Source: Gnetum montanum (Eukaryota; Streptophyta; Gnetopsida; Gnetales; Gnetaceae). Taken from it: a DNA stretch of 63,088 nt. Made by a program: the position numbers and the translations under genes. The stretch's first letter is position 1. Every line of letters begins with the position of its first letter. The stretch lies in contig MNCI01030229.1 in assembly GCA_015680685.1 (NCBI GenBank), positions 294,294 to 357,381 on the forward strand, read 5' to 3'. The notes under the pieces are model-generated. The model ran no database searches. It saw nothing but the letters and a program-made list of their open reading frames with translations, and was not told the DNA's origin. Shown here piece after piece: positions 11,943 to 24,775 of the stretch.

Positions 11943-12914
11943 CTACTCTAGAGTAACTTTTGCATTGATTATAACTGGCTTCCCATTTTTCAAAAATACA
12001 TATTTCATTCCAACAAATAATGTTTTTAGCTCATGGGGCTCTTGTTTGAATTTTTCAAGAATTCCTAACTCTCCCCAGTGAGTATCATCATTTGTGTCAT
12101 TAAAGAGTTCGTGATGAACTTTCTTGAGTTCATCCATGCTTGTGACATATGTGCATGTTAGGCTCTTAGTCGGTTCCATGCAAAGTGTGCTGCTTTCAAA
12201 ATCAGTGGTCAGCCACTGGGTGCCCTCCTATTTTATGGTTGTTGCATACAGACACCTTTGAATTTCTATTTTTGGTGCACATTATTTGCATGTAAAGATA
12301 GATGTTTGCTTTACAGTCCAAATTTTTTGCACACAATTATACTTGGTATCGTTGTACACAATGCATGGAACTCTCTTCTTCTCAATTTTTCTAAATGAAT
12401 TCTGTTTAGATGACTCCAAGGAAAGATGTCTAATGCCCATTCTAGCATCAACGGTGCTCACCCATGTCCTTCCCATGATGATTGAAAAATTCCCTTTGCA
12501 GTTCTCTACTTTGATTACTAGGAAATTTGTAGGATAAGACCACCCATAGATAGTGGTGACAATGTCTTCTACCAGTCGCAATGGAACAATGATGGATTGG
12601 TCTACCAATTCTAATTTGATGTTGCTCTTCTTGAGAGGAGGCAGGTTCTAGGCAGTGTACATCTCATGAAAAATTGAATTAACACCATAACTTGAATCGA
12701 GGATAGCCTTACATGGTTTGTTCCCAGCAATCTACAAATAAATTAGAGGAATTCCAAGATCAGCTAATTTCCTAGGAAGGTTTCCTGCATGGATCCAATT
12801 AGATACAATATGATTGAGCATTACAATATTGATCCTAGGTAGAGTTTGGTTTGAAGGAGGCCTGAAGGAACTGGATATAAAGGAGGGAGAGGTAGGAGCA
12901 GGGTTGTCAATCAT
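11943..12914 (-). pseudogene. R2 aspartic protease and protease-RT linker (decayed)
   Basis: The N-terminal part (12914-12732) is Pro/Ser-rich then KLADLGIPLIYL. The retropepsin motif reads AILDSSYGVN at about 12705-12676, so the Asp is present and the Gly of D-S/T-G is changed to Ser. FSIIMGRTWVSTVDAR (the ILGR-equivalent strand) is at about 12490-12440. The linker 12179-11943 is open for 78 codons and contains PHELKTLFVGMKYVFL and KPVIINAKVTLE, a region that precedes RT in Athila/Tat polyproteins. Confidence 0.78.
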
Positions 12915-12959
12915 AGGTGTATGAGAGAGCTTCAGTGAACTATGGGATCAAAAGAAAGA

Positions 12960-15368
12960 TATTTTCTTCGATTAGGCATTTGACCCCTCCAATTGATGAT
13001 TTGGTTACAAATTAATAGCCCTTGTAGCATTACATTGTTATGGTTGAGCTGGTAGTTCACCTTGCATAGGTGGAGTAGGCGATAGCTATGAGGGTGAAGG
13101 AGGAGTATGTGTAGGGATAGGAGGAGAATAAGGGTAAGAGGTGGTATCCCTTATTTCATGTGGTGAATGAGCTTGATAATAATTTGAAGGATGGTAGTGA
13201 GGCTAAAAATTAGAGATGTGACTAGAGGAGTCACGTGGAGACATGGGTTGTTGAACGTAGTAACCATATGGATCAGGCTACCGATAAGGGTATTGTTGCC
13301 TTGGCAATGCTAACGCCCATAATTGTGGTTGTCGCCATTGTTGATACTATTCATACAGTTGTGGTGGAGCTCCACTTGGATTATATGGTTGTTGTTGGTG
13401 GAACTACCTGAGATTACCTTGAAGATAAGGCAACCTTCTAGATGTTTGCCTTTATGTAAGTTGTGGATGTAAGGCATACATCCTAGGCTCCTATAGATGT
13501 GACATAATGGGGTAACATCCCTTAGGATATTCATACTAACAAATTTCACATCCATGATCATCATCTAATTCACTATCCACAACTTCTTCGATTGCAAAAA
13601 TCTTACCCTTAACTTTGTGATATACACGTTCAACTTCCTTGCATCTCTTGTGCTCATGATCACTACCTTGTTCTTTAAACTCTTCAGCAAATTTGAGAGA
13701 AGCTTGGAATCTATTATCCATTGAGTCCCATAACTGATCAACCTTATCCATAAGTTTAGAATGGAATTTTTGAAGTGGCAAGATTTTCTTATTCACCTCA
13801 TCAAATATGGACTCATCCTCACTGTCATAGACTTGAACCTCCCTCTTGTGGATGGAAGGATCACAACTATACTCTTTTGCACTTTCTCTTTTTCTTAGCT
13901 TACTCTCCTCTTTGGAAAACTACTCTATTAATCTTTGTATCTAATGGACACTTAGTTCTGATATTCACCCCTAGGCATAGATGCCAAGGGTTCTCCTCAT
14001 TTTTGACCAAAGCCCATCTACTATGTGGTGAAGTTGATCTACTTGAGAATAATCATGGCCCAGAAATTTGTGCATTAAGGCATATTATCAGTCAATGATA
14101 CCATCTAAGGGTTCATTCCTTCCTTATTTCCATCCTTGAATTTGCTTCCTTAAGTTGGACTCCTTGGAGTATGTTTAATATTTATCATTGAACAAGTCCA
14201 ACATGGTACTCCATCATCTAATAGATTTTAGCTCTAAGGACTAGTACTAGTTTTCTGCTCTTTTGATAAGTGTCTTGGGGAAAAACTTTAGTTTCTACCA
14301 CTCATTCTCTATATTTTGCAAGGCACATGCATCTTGGAAAGCTTAAAGATGATTCTACAGATCAAAGTTATATCCTCCTTCAAATCGAGGAGTATTATTC
14401 ATGTATTACCATTTGATTTGACTATCCTTCACATGCCTTGTTGGAATTCTTACTGCCTCTATAGTGTTAAGCATACTTTAGGTAGCAAGTAGAGGCTCAT
14501 CGAGGTCTTAATCATGGCACCTATGATGCCCTCTACTACCCCTTCATTCATGGTGATGTTCCTCTCTTAAACATTTATGCCCTTGATCTTACCTTTCCTA
14601 ATGGTCCCTTGGATCATTTTGGTCCCATTAGCCATTTCATTCATTTCAGTCACCTCCATCATGATCTCACCTTCTATATTCATGATCAAAGCTAGAAAAA
14701 GAAGATGATGATGAAGCAAAAGAGGAAGGAGAACTAGCACCATCATGATGCCTACTTCCATCTCTTCGGTAATCAAGACCACGATCATGATCTTGCTTTT
14801 TGTCTACATTCCTATCTTGACTTACCCCTCTAGATCCTTCTTTGTCATTGGATCCTTTGTTAATAGAACTGAGATTGTGAATTGTGGAGTTCAATTTTTT
14901 ATTTTGACCTCCATCACCAAAGTTAAAAATAGGAGTTTCATTGAATGGAAAACCCCTAGAGAAGGGTTCCCCAATAGATTGTTGGTACAACAAGAATGAA
15001 GAATCATTAAGTTCTTTTCCCTTTGAAAATTTGTAGTGCTGCTCTAGTAGTTGGTCTTGTAGACATTGTGCTTTAGTGGGATGATAATCCCTAGCATCAG
15101 TATCTTCCACATTATACTCCACATGGAAGTCTTAGAGACCACATCATGTAAGCATTTGGTAGAGCATTGCAAGAATAGATCAATCAGGTGGCAACATAAT
15201 GCTACCTTTCATGTCACACCACCACAGCTATTCATCCTAGTGTAAGATGAAGGTGACATTCTATACATACTCATCAGGATGAGTATATACAATTCAATAT
15301 TGTTGAGACACTGGTTGATGAGCTCTATCAGTCTTAGGCAACAAATTGCTCTTGTGAGAAGAAGACAT
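12960..15368 (-). pseudogene. R2 gag (decayed)
   Basis: Starts at ATG 15368 (MSSSHK...). A Ser/Arg/Asp-rich N-terminal region follows (15122-14667, an open stretch rich in DRNVDKKQDHDRG-type residues), then the capsid-like region and a charged helix at 13796-13536 (FAEEFKEQGSDHEHKRC). The zinc-knuckle-like motif is CEICKYEYPKGC, with the expected His turned to Tyr (CAT to TAT). A Tyr/Pro/Gln-rich tail follows. Homologous to R1 gag throughout. The best-preserved gag of the family in this window, but still with many in-frame stops. Confidence 0.75.
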
Positions 15369-15509
15369 GTTTGGTCAATGAAATAGAAATCATAGTGTGC
15401 TCTGATATTTGTTGTAGTAATTTTAAGATAAGATATGACTCTTAGGTTTGTCCCAATGATTTAAATACTTTTCACTATGTCCTAGATAGTGCACGAAACA
15501 ACAAAAAGG

Positions 15510-15528
15510 TCCTTGGCAATAATGCCAA
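15510..15528 (-). other. R2 primer-binding site, tRNA-Asp type
   Basis: On the minus strand TTGGCATTATTGCCAAGGA, adjacent to the LTR end. Compared with a perfect tRNA-Asp site it differs only by six C-to-T or G-to-A transitions. Confidence 0.85.
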
Positions 15529-16358
15529 TGATGAGTAGTGAGGTACCCCTAAACCCAACCATATGAATCACTAAGGTGTTACATGCAACCCAGTTGAATT
15601 TCATGGACCTATACTTATCTAATGCACTAGCTTTTCTAGGAAGTGAACTGGGCATTGAGAATGTTCGTTGTCTTCCCAACTATACTTATGAGGTTCAAGG
15701 ATATGGTTTAAGTGTAACTGAGGTATATTATTTTTCTTATTTTATATTTTATATATTTGATTGCCTACAACAAGAATGAAGAGTAGAGTAATTTAAAATC
15801 TAATTCGTTATTGCTTATCTCAGTTAACACAAGTAACTGTCCCACTTTCCTGAACACATATAGTGATGCTGGACTACCAAATGCTAAGCATTTCTAAGTT
15901 ACCAAGTAATATATGTATGCTCGAAGTGGTCATGCTCGTGTTCATTAACAAAAAAAATTAAATCGCTTAATTCAAATGCATCAAAGTAAAGAGAAAGAAG
16001 GTAAAATGCATTAAAGAAAATATTAATCTATTCCCAATGCTACAAGGATTGTTAAATGAGTTCATTTTATTCCCATCCTACTACTGCACTCAGGTACATC
16101 AGAGCTCGAACATAGAACTGTACACACTTAGACTCCTTTTGTGAGCACTTAGAAAGTATTCTAACTCTGAGGAAAATAAATGGCAAGAGCTTTGCTACTT
16201 TGACTAAAAACTAACTTAAAAACTATGCAAAAATTGAAGCCCAAGTACAGTATTTATAGACTCAAAGTATATATCCCAACGTCACGTATGTGACATCGCA
16301 ACTGGACCCCAATGTCACATACGCGACATTGCGATTGATGTAAAAAATGTATTCATCA
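15529..16358 (-). repeat. R2 5' LTR (830 bp)
   Basis: On the minus strand it starts TGATGAATAC (16358) and ends CTACTCATCA (15529). The TATA box (TATAAATA) is at 16258-16251. It aligns along its length with 2009-2876. Right flank CTTGG. Confidence 0.9.
16251..16345 (-). promoter_or_regulatory. R2 U3 promoter with two CpG-bearing boxes
   Basis: Upstream of TATAAATA the minus strand has two copies of a box of the form GCGATGTCACATACGTGACGTTGGG (given here by content: ATGTC, a central ACGTGAC or GCGTATG, GACATTGGG/GACGTTGGG). They are imperfect palindromes with CpG and TGACG/ACGTGAC cores, which resemble plant bZIP (ACGT-core) sites. They occupy the place of the GATATC boxes in R1 and in the LTR at 62928. 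Binding is inference. Confidence 0.5.
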
Positions 16359-17100
16359 CTTGGCATTAAAGTTTAATGAAGTAATTTTATTACTACATCA
16401 TTTATTTTAAAGAAGACTTGACCATGAGACAAAAGGGTGTCTACCTTCAAGCATGGGTAACATGTCTTTCTAGTGATATAGTAAGATAGCACTTATTTTA
16501 GAACCTTCTTCCTTTCTTTGTTAGAACTTAAGTAAATAATACAACTTAAAAGTATAATAAGATTTATAGTGGTAGCATTAGAGATTTCACAAATCCTCTT
16601 AATGTCACATCCTTTTCATTCCCACTTGGTTCTTCATCTTTTCATCTAGGCATAATGACAATAAGTTTCTTTTAGTTTTATTATAGTAATAATTTCATTA
16701 TGTCCATGGTAAGAACCTTTTATTATTGGAAATTAGTGGATGGATGGTGTGGTCTCACTGTATATACAATTAGTCTTTTACTGATTTGATAACATATGAT
16801 GAAATTCTTATTGTTTCAACTACATCCTACTTATTCTTTTATACTTTATTAGAAATATTAACAAAAATATGTACATGATAAATGGAAAAACTATAAAAAG
16901 AATAAGAAATAGGTAAGAATAAAAAAAAACATAAAAAGAATTTGAAAGATATTAAAGACTAAAAAATGATAAGAAATATGGAAAATATAAAAGAATAGAA
17001 AAGATTGTAAAGAATGTAGAAAATGGAAAAAATTTGAAAATTACAAGAAAAATGTAAAAGGATTATTTGGTGCCTAAGTACAAAAGATGACACCTCCATG
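16359..17100 (-). other. R3 3' untranslated region
   Basis: Downstream (minus) of the R3 integrase. It is A-rich on the plus strand at 16860-17060, which corresponds to the T-rich 3' UTR of R1 at 9225-9440. No coding frame is seen. The R2 LTR abuts it at 16358; the rest of the R3 3' end must lie left of the window if R2 is intact. Confidence 0.5.
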
Positions 17101-17109
17101 ACTATTATC

Positions 17110-18350
17110 TATGGTGAAGATTTAGAAAATCGAACAAGAAGTGAGTAGTCTAGTATTCAAGGTTGAATCTCTGGAGGATGGAAAGTTATGGAATGGTTTG
17201 AGTTGTTGAATCTTAACAAGGATTAACTTATGTAGATCATTTGAGTGATAAATTTGCATGACACTTGATTGATATCTAACATGGATGATATAGAATCCTT
17301 CTTGTAAAGTTTGAAACTTCATCTTTTATGGGACATGGTTTGGGTTATAGTAGAGGACTCTATCTATAGGCTTAATAGAAACTTATCTAATCTTAGCATC
17401 ATATCATCCTTTGGAATACTTTTTATGAACCACATTACTAATTTGGGCTACTAATTAGTTTCATTTAACAAATTAAGATTCATCAATATTTTCTTTTAGG
17501 TTAAGTCTAAATTTAGATCAAGTATATAGGTAGTTGTCAATATATTTATTTTTGCTTGAACCATTAGAGTAGGCAATTTCCCATAGACTAACTTATATGG
17601 TGAATACTCTATATAATGTTTCCAAGTTGATCGCTACGATGCCTATAGAACATCATTCAGTTTAGTACTCTAGTCCTTTCTATATTTGCTAATAGTTCTA
17701 GTTAATATTTATGTAATCTCTTTGTTAGTTACTTTAGCTTGACCTTTTTTGTGGTGATGATAAGGTGTAGTTAGTTTATCATTAACCCTAAGTTATTGCA
17801 TCAACTTTTTGAATGTATCTTTATTAAATTAAGTTTCGTTGTCTAATATTAACTTTCATGGTACTCCAAATTTGTTTTTCACATGTTGTTGAAAGAACTT
17901 TATAGCTATTATGGCTATGCAATCTCTAACTACAACTACTTTTGTCCACTTATTATAGTAATTAAAAATCACTGTAATATAGGACATTTTATTTGACATT
18001 GATGTGATGGGTCTCATAAATTTAATTCCTCAAATATCAAATGGTTTCATTGGTTGTATCTGCTACTTTGGTCCTTCATTTTTTGCTATTAGTCCTTCAT
18101 GACTTTGGCATCCTTTACAAGATTATGAAAATTGGTGTGCATTCCTAAATATGGTAAGTTAAAAGTAGCCTAACATCATCAATTTTTTTATTATTCATCA
18201 TCCTGTGTAATTACCACCACATGCTTCTTTAGGTGCTTGTTGTAGATCTCTTTGTTGATTCTCTTCTAGGATACATCATCATATTAAACCATCTACATAT
18301 ACCTTATAAATATTCTCCTTGATTTCCATGTAGTGTTTTACTCTATGAAG
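17110..18350 (-). pseudogene. R3 integrase (decayed)
   Basis: Zinc region 18340-18110 (VKHYMEIKENIYKVYVDGL, then a damaged H2C2). The core begins near 18050 with QPMKPFDIWGIKFMRPI, where the first catalytic Asp is Lys in this copy, followed by KFFQQHVKNKFGVP and LILDNET, which keeps the second Asp. STWKHYIEYSPYKLVYGKLP is near 17640-17580. The C-terminus MKFQTLQEGFYIIHVRYQSS is at 17322-17263, homologous to R1 8970-9060. The frame is continuous apart from stops. Confidence 0.85.
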
Positions 18351-18479
18351 AAATTGTTCTTTTTTCTTTTTATCCCATTCAACAAGAAGTTCTTATTTAG
18401 TTAGATATGTCATGTAATTAGTAATTCATGACTTTTCTATTGAATCTATAATCACCATTGTCTTTATGAATAAGTTTTT

Positions 18480-19760
18480 ATCAGGAAATTAGTCTAATAA
18501 TGGTTCTTCATTTTCTTAAGTATCCCATCTTAATCTTGACAAGTGATCAACTACAACATTTTTAGGTTTCTTCTATTAATCATTATTATGTCAAACTCTT
18601 GTATTATGATAACCATTTTATCGCTCTTGGACTTACCACTACTTTTTTCATTAAACATTTCATTGTACTATTATTTTTATGAATATAGATGGAATATCCA
18701 AGTATATAATATCTAAAATTTTCAAGTGCATATACCACAACCATAAGATCCTTTTATGTAGTGGTATAGATAATTTCTTCTCTAGTAATGCTTCTACTAG
18801 CATAATGTATGTAATATAGTCATTTCTAATTATTAAGTTAAGTCAACACTACTCCTAATCTATAGTTTAAAGAATTAGTCGTGATGTGGAAAGGCTTAAA
18901 CCAATCCAAAGCTCAAAGGATTGGTATCTTAATCAATTTCTTCTTTAGACTCTTGAATACCTTCTCACATTATTTGAACCATTGGAATGGTACATTTTCC
19001 TTTTTTAGTTTAATAAGTAGATTTTTAATCTTTGAAAAATATTTAATAAATCTTCTATAGTACCCTTAAGAAATGATTTAACATCTTTAACTATCTATGG
19101 CCTTTGAGTGATGTTTTCAATGATGCTAACTTTGTTGAGATCTACCTCAATTCCTTTATAAGATATCTTATATTCTAGAACTAATTCATCTTGCTCCATC
19201 AAGTCTCCTTTTTACTAATTGAGGTTCAAATTTATGTCAACACATCATTTCAAAACATACTCTAAGTAATCCAAAGATTATTTGAAGTCAAACCCATATG
19301 TAGAGAAATCATCCATAAATACCTTAACTCCATTACCAATCTATTATTGGAAGATGATGAGAACAAGCCTTTAGAATATGGTAGAGCATTACACAGGCTA
19401 AATATTATTTTATTGTATGTAAATATTCCTCATAGGTTGGTGAACATTATTTTTCTTAATCTTATGATCTGATGCATATTTGATTGTATTCACTATATCC
19501 ATCTATAAGTCTATAGTACTGACATCCCCCAATGGTATCTAGAACTTAATCAACAAATGACAAAGGGAAATGATCTTTAAATGTTGCCATGTTCAATAGT
19601 AAAAAATCTATATAGACCATGTTTCATCCTTCTTTAGGACAATGACCAATGGGCTAACCCATTCACTATCTATGATAGGATAGATAAACCCTACTTTTAA
19701 TAACTTTTCTAATTCTTGTTTGATAACTTACTTGAGTTTTGAGTTGAATCTTTGTTAATG
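18480..19760 (-). pseudogene. R3 reverse transcriptase and RNase H (decayed)
   Basis: RT from about 19740 to 19000 with DSEWVSPLVIVLK near 19665, the catalytic FMDD intact at 19319-19308, and the thumb/connection region near 19100. RNase H from about 18990 to 18540 with a DASSL/TEKE-type region weakly legible. More degraded than R1 and R2, in line with R3 being the oldest copy of the nest. Confidence 0.8.
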
Positions 19761-20329
19761 TTGCTAGCATGATTTTATAGTTGGATTAATGTACATTTAA
19801 TATTAATAGATGCATGGATCGATGTCAGTGATCTCATCATAAGACCATGTGAATACAGTTAGTTGTTTTTTTTAAATTTCCAATAATTTTCTCTTGTGTT
19901 CTTTATCATGATTGACTTTTGTGATTATTGATTTTTTGTTATTAAGGAAAGAATATTCAAGTGCATTTGGTAGGACCTTTAGTTCTAGTAGCTTCGGTTC
20001 ATAATTTTTTGGTATCCTTGATTTTTCCCATTCAATGTCTTCCTCTTATTATGGCTTTGCATAGGGAGAATATCTTTGTATCTTTCCTAGTTTATCTATT
20101 TCTTCCATATAGGCACTAGTAATTTTGTCAATTGGTTCCATGCTTATGTTGCATTTTGATTCGTCTTCATTGATCAGCCATTGAGTACCTTCTTATTTGG
20201 TGGCTACTACATATAGACACTATTGTACACATGTCTTCAATACATTTGTTGCATGCTATGATGACAACTTGTCTTGTTGTCTAGACTTTTTGCATACAAT
20301 TGAACTTATTATTATTCTATATGATATAT

Positions 20330-20730
20330 GAAACTCTCCATTTTTAAATGATTCTAGCGTCATATTTCTTGAAAATTTCCAAGGATAAGTCTCTGACTCC
20401 TAACTTAGCATTCACAATGATAAGCCATGCTCTTCCCATGATGATAGAAAATTCCTCTTTATTCTTTCCCATATGGATAACTAGAAAATTAGAAAGATAA
20501 GGCTTAGTTATGGTAGTTACCATGTCTTCCATTTATCAAAGTGAAATAACAATATATTTTTCCACCAACTCTAGTTATACATTACTTTTATTCAATGGAG
20601 GTAGATTCCAAGGTTTGTATGTATCTTGAGAAATAAAATTTACTCCTAACCCAAAATCTAGTGAAGTCTTACATGGTTTGTGTCCTACTATTTGGAGATA
20701 GACTAAGGGATGCTATGAATCTATTCCTTT
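20330..20730 (-). pseudogene. R3 aspartic protease (decayed)
   Basis: An open stretch of 62 codons (20532-20344) contains LSNFLVIHMGKNKEEFSIIM and GRAWLIIVNAKLGVRDLSLE, homologous to the protease of R2 at 12282-12608. The upstream KTSLDFGLGVN-type motif near 20670-20640 is the retropepsin active-site region, with Leu in place of Ser/Thr. It would process Gag-Pol. Confidence 0.72.
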
Positions 20731-20899
20731 TTTATGAAGTACTCTTACTTTTATCCAATATATTATTATTTTTATAAGCATGATAGTAGTTAAGTTCTTG
20801 TCTGCTAATATTGGAAGCATAGTACTTTCTTGAGGATCTAGTGTGAAAGGAGTAGGGTTAGGTGAAGTTCTTATCCTTAGAATCTTTTTTGGACTTGTC

Positions 20900-23122
20900 T
20901 TTAAAAAGGACATTTCCTAGATCATAGTTCATTTTTCATAATGTTCTCTTGTTTGATGACTACCCTAGTAGCATTCCTTTTCTATGGTTGTGTTGGCAAT
21001 TCCCCTTGCATTACTACTAGTGGTACTAGTGGTAGAGGTTTATAAGCTTAATAAGAGGGACTCAATCCTAGTTGAGACATGTAAAGATGAGGATCCATGC
21101 ATGAGCTTATGGATCTATAGCATTCAAGTAGATAATAGGGAGAGAAAGTATAAATAGAAGTACTTCTAGGAGATATAAGACATTATACATAGTATCCATA
21201 GGGATCCAATTGCCTATATGAATACGGTTGCCTTGGTGGTGGCATTTCCCATTACTATGGTTATTGTTACTACTGTAGTCCCACTTAGATAGCATGATTG
21301 TTAGTAAGGATGTTTAAAATTACCTTGTGAATAAGGTAATCACTTAGGCATTTGTATTTTAAGAAACTTTAGATTGAATGCATATGCCCTAGACTCTTGT
21401 AAGTCAGCCATGAGAGGACAACATCCCTTAGAATGTTCATATTAGTACACTTTAAAACTTGCATCATTTTTCAAGCTTGATTATATTACTTCTTTTTTCA
21501 TAGTAATTTTTTCTTTGTTTTTATGTTTCTCTTATCCATTATCCTTTTTCTTCTTTATGAAGGCTTATAAGTTCTCTCCTTAACTATCTTAAATACTATA
21601 GCAAACTTGCTATTTATAGAATCCCACATCTTTTTCATATTTATTGTGATATCATTGACTAATTTTTGTATGGGTAGAGTCTTATATTGAATTTCATCTT
21701 CTAAGTTTATTCTTTGAATTTCTCTCATTTTGTTCCTTAGCCCATCGATGATGTGTCGTAGTTGTTCCTTTTGAGAAAATCCATAGCCTAGATATCTATG
21801 TAATAATGAGGAGTATCTACCCATTACTACATCAAGGGATTCATGTATCCTTATCTTCCATCATTAGATCTATTTAATTTTGACACTTTGGACTAAGTTT
21901 GATATTTATCATTAAAGAGCTATAGCATGATACTTCATCTTTGGATTGATTTTGGTTCTAAGGATCTATACCAACTCTCTACTTCATGTATGAGTGTTTT
22001 GGAAAACAACTTTAATTTCTATCATTCATTCTCTATATTTTTTAGGGCATAGGCATCATGGAAGGCTTGGAAGTAGTGTTGCGAATATGCATTATATCCA
22101 CCTTCAAATTTTGGGATATTGTTCATGTCAAGTCACTTGATGCAACTATTCCTTCAATGCCTAGTAGGAATATATACTACATTCCTAATATTAATCATGT
22201 TATTAGTGGCTAATAGCGGTTCTTCATAGTCTTCAAATTTGTAGGCTCTATTGTAGTGGTAACCCCTTCGATGCTCCTAATGCTCTTTTCCTTCATGTCT
22301 AATCCTTTCTTCTCTTTCTTCATCACCATATTCTTCTATATCAAGATGTCTTCTTCTATTTGTATATCTCCCATGATCTCTTCTCCTTTCCCCATCATGA
22401 TTCCTTAGTCTTTATTCCCTCTTGTCAAAATTTGTTGATGAGTTTAATGTAGAAGATGGAAAAGTGGGAGAATAGTATTGGTTGTTTTTTCTTCTATGAC
22501 CTCTTGATTCATCTCTTCTAGATCTACCGAAGGTCTTTGGCCTTAAATTCCTCCTAATTTTGAAGTTATGGTTAGTCCTTCTAGGGGTTTCTACAAGAGT
22601 TGAATGTAGCTTCATTTTTACAAAATATTTAATGTATATTACTAGTGTCTAGGAATAAGATCTATGAGTCTAATAGGACTTTTCAACTTTGGATGGAGAA
22701 TCTTCTTTTACTTCAAATACAATTGTTTGTGGTGCTTTCTTCCCTTTATTTTTCTTATGTCTTACCTCCATAATTACATTCCTTCTTGCTTGAGCCTCTA
22801 TTGGCTGATATGGCTTGGTCATGTTTTTGGTGACTTGGTACCCTTCTTATACATGAATAAGGTTTGATCTCATGAGGACTTATTGAAGCATTGATGGTGC
22901 TAAACATTTGGATGGTAAGATAATATAATCCTATAAGTCTCTCCATCTCAATTATTCATCCTAGTGGAAAATGAATGTAAAATCAAGATAATAAGAATCA
23001 ATATGAGCGTATAAAATTATTATTTGCATCAATGCACTTCAATTTTCTTTATTGTAATCTCTATCATCACTTTCATTAAGATCAATAATAGGTGGATATT
23101 TTACTTTAGTTGTAGAATCCAT
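20900..23122 (-). pseudogene. R3 gag (decayed)
   Basis: Starts at ATG 23122 (MDSTTKV...). An Arg/Asp-rich region is at 22500-22260, then the capsid-like region. A coiled-coil-prone stretch with GYGFSQKEQLRHIIDGL is at 21824-21555. The cysteine motif near 21470-21420 is degenerate, and a Tyr/Pro/Gln-rich tail lies around 21300-21110. Similar in plan to R1 and R2 gag. Frames are broken throughout. Confidence 0.68.
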
Positions 23123-23243
23123 TTTAATTTGTTTAAAGCCTATGTATATGTTTTTAAAAATTATTCTAAGTATGAAAGATATACTTTATGATTCTTAATA
23201 TAATGAACTATGTAAAATATACTAACTAGCAAATAATGATACA

Positions 23244-23262
23244 TCCTCAGAAATAGTACAAA
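23244..23262 (-). other. R3 primer-binding site, tRNA-Asp type
   Basis: Plus-strand TCCTCAGAAATAGTACAAA, the complement of a decayed TTGGCGCCGTTGCCGGGGA. It shows six transitions and two transversions. It sits exactly between the gag leader and the LTR stub at 23263. Confidence 0.65.
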
Positions 23263-23278
23263 TGATGGTTAGTAGCAT
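23263..23278 (-). repeat. R3 5' LTR, 3'-terminal stub left of T1
   Basis: TGATGGTTAGTAGCAT aligns with the LTR end of R2 (TGATGAGTAGTGAGGT). The alignment resumes at 33142 after the T1 element and its duplicated AGCAT. Confidence 0.75.
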
Positions 23279-24775
23279 TACAGTGACTGAAACATTTGAT
23301 TTTTGGAAAATTGAAAATCCAAGCACAATAGCTTTAACCCTGAATCCCCAAGGCCTCCAAATAATGAGATTCAAGGTTTCATAAATGGTTCAATAGATCA
23401 CCCAAGGACTTAGAAAATGCAAAATAGGAGTATAAAAAATAAAAATGCAATGTAAATCTGAGAAAATAAATGTTGAGAATGAAAGAAATAAATTAAGCTA
23501 ACACATAAAACAAAAATTTAAAATTTATTGTAGAATAAAGGGGGTTTAGAAATGTATACAAGAATGCTTGAGGAGGCAAGGGGGTTCACTTCAATGGGGC
23601 CTTGGAATCCATTGCTCCATGATCCAAATAATCCAAAACTCCCAAAAATGTAAAGCCTTGCTACAAACTCTACTAGATCTACAATGTTGGTGTTACAGGG
23701 GATGAGAAAAGTGAGGAATTTGGACTACTAGAGTGCTCTATGTTGGGAGTTGGGGATCCTAGGACTACAACATAAAAATACAAAGTTCAGAAATCTCAAG
23801 GGGTTGAAAGGTTTTAATGATTTTTCACACTGGGGTTCAAGAGATAGTAAGTGTGTAAGATTTCCAAAGATCTTGAGCGCTTGAAAATGTCCAAGTGTCG
23901 AATTACCAAGAATGTCCAACCTAAAATGGTATTGGGAGTTTGTTTTTATAGGTTTTAGGCCTTGGAATGGGTTGCAACTTTGTTGCAATTTGGCTACAAT
24001 TTGTCTATAATTTGGCTACAAATTGCTACAAATTTATGCCACATACAAGTAAGATGGGTGTTCAAATTTGAGGGTTATCATATATAGTAAGTGCTAAATG
24101 CCCATGATCATTCCATCAACTATAAATAGTAATGGGGACACACCATCTATGCTAGAGGTAGATCTTCTACGTTGGATCATTTTTCATCCTCACTAGAGTG
24201 CATGGTCAACATTAAAGTCAATGACATACTAAAATCTTGTTCATGTTTCTTCTATGCTAGGGGAATGTAGTCTTCACGTTGTTCATGCAATCTCCACACT
24301 ATGTATGTAGTCTCCATGATGGAGCATGAAGTTTCCATGCTAAGGTTGGCCTCCTCTATTAGGAGGAAGGATGTGAGTTATACCCCCATGCATCCTAGTT
24401 GGGGATAGATGAGTTGCACCCCCATGCATCCTAGCTTGGGGTAGGTGAGATCCAACCCCATGCATCATAGATAAGGGTAGGTATCTTTAGCATACAAAAT
24501 TTCATACCCATCAAAATGCCAATTTTGATATCCCAAAAGACATTTTTAAACCCCCTCCCCCCTCCCTCCAAACTCAAATATAGACATTACATGGCTTTTT
24601 TCACTTAGGGGATAAAGCTTTAACCACTTATGAGGCATTTTTTACATTCAAAATTATAATTTATGTGAGATTGCACCGCATGGATTATAATCCTCACATT
24701 TACAATCAAATTTTGCCTTAGTTTTCATGCGATGGGGTTACAAAGGTTACAACATGCAAATTTGGTGGTGTTTTA
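23279..24775 (-). repeat. T1 3' LTR (1497 bp)
   Basis: The part 23712-24775 is a direct repeat of 32148-33136; the part 23279-23711 is present only here. Minus strand: start AAAACACCACCAAATTT (the terminal TG decayed), TATAAAAA at 23950-23943, end GTCACTGTA (CA decayed to TA). A plus-strand TATAAATA at 24121 also exists but would point away from gag. It contains a 36-bp minisatellite. Confidence 0.85.
24380..24490. repeat. 36-bp minisatellite in T1 3' LTR (3 copies)
   Basis: The anchor CATGCATCC recurs at 24387, 24423 and 24459, an exact 36-bp period. The unit contains ACCCCCATGCATCCTAG and GGGGTAGGTGAG. In the 5' LTR the same array has four copies. Confidence 0.85.

Larger units (their letters stand above)
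10373..16358 (-). mobile_element. R2: family-R Ty3/gypsy retrotransposon, 5' two thirds
   Basis: Minus strand: 5' LTR 15529-16358, tRNA-Asp primer site, gag, protease, RT, RNase H. It continues, across inserted R1, at 2003-1 (integrase, 3' UTR). Its 3' LTR is off the left edge. The right flank of the LTR is CTTGG followed by the 3' region of R3, so R2 is taken to sit in the 3' UTR of R3; the left copy of the target duplication cannot be seen. Confidence 0.88.

Noticed and set aside
13775-14098. Plus-strand 107-codon open frame
   Set aside because: Shadow of R2 gag on the opposite strand.
15398-15408. TATCAGAGC on the minus strand near R2 gag, resembling a tRNA-Met primer site
   Set aside because: It lies about 120 bp downstream of the LTR end. 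The LTR end is fixed at 15529 by the TCATCA terminus, by homology with 2876 and 10372, and by the adjacent tRNA-Asp site.
24121-24129. TATAAATA on the plus strand in T1 LTR, suggesting a plus-oriented element
   Set aside because: Gag and protease are on the minus strand, and a minus-strand TATAAAA is present in both LTRs at a suitable place.
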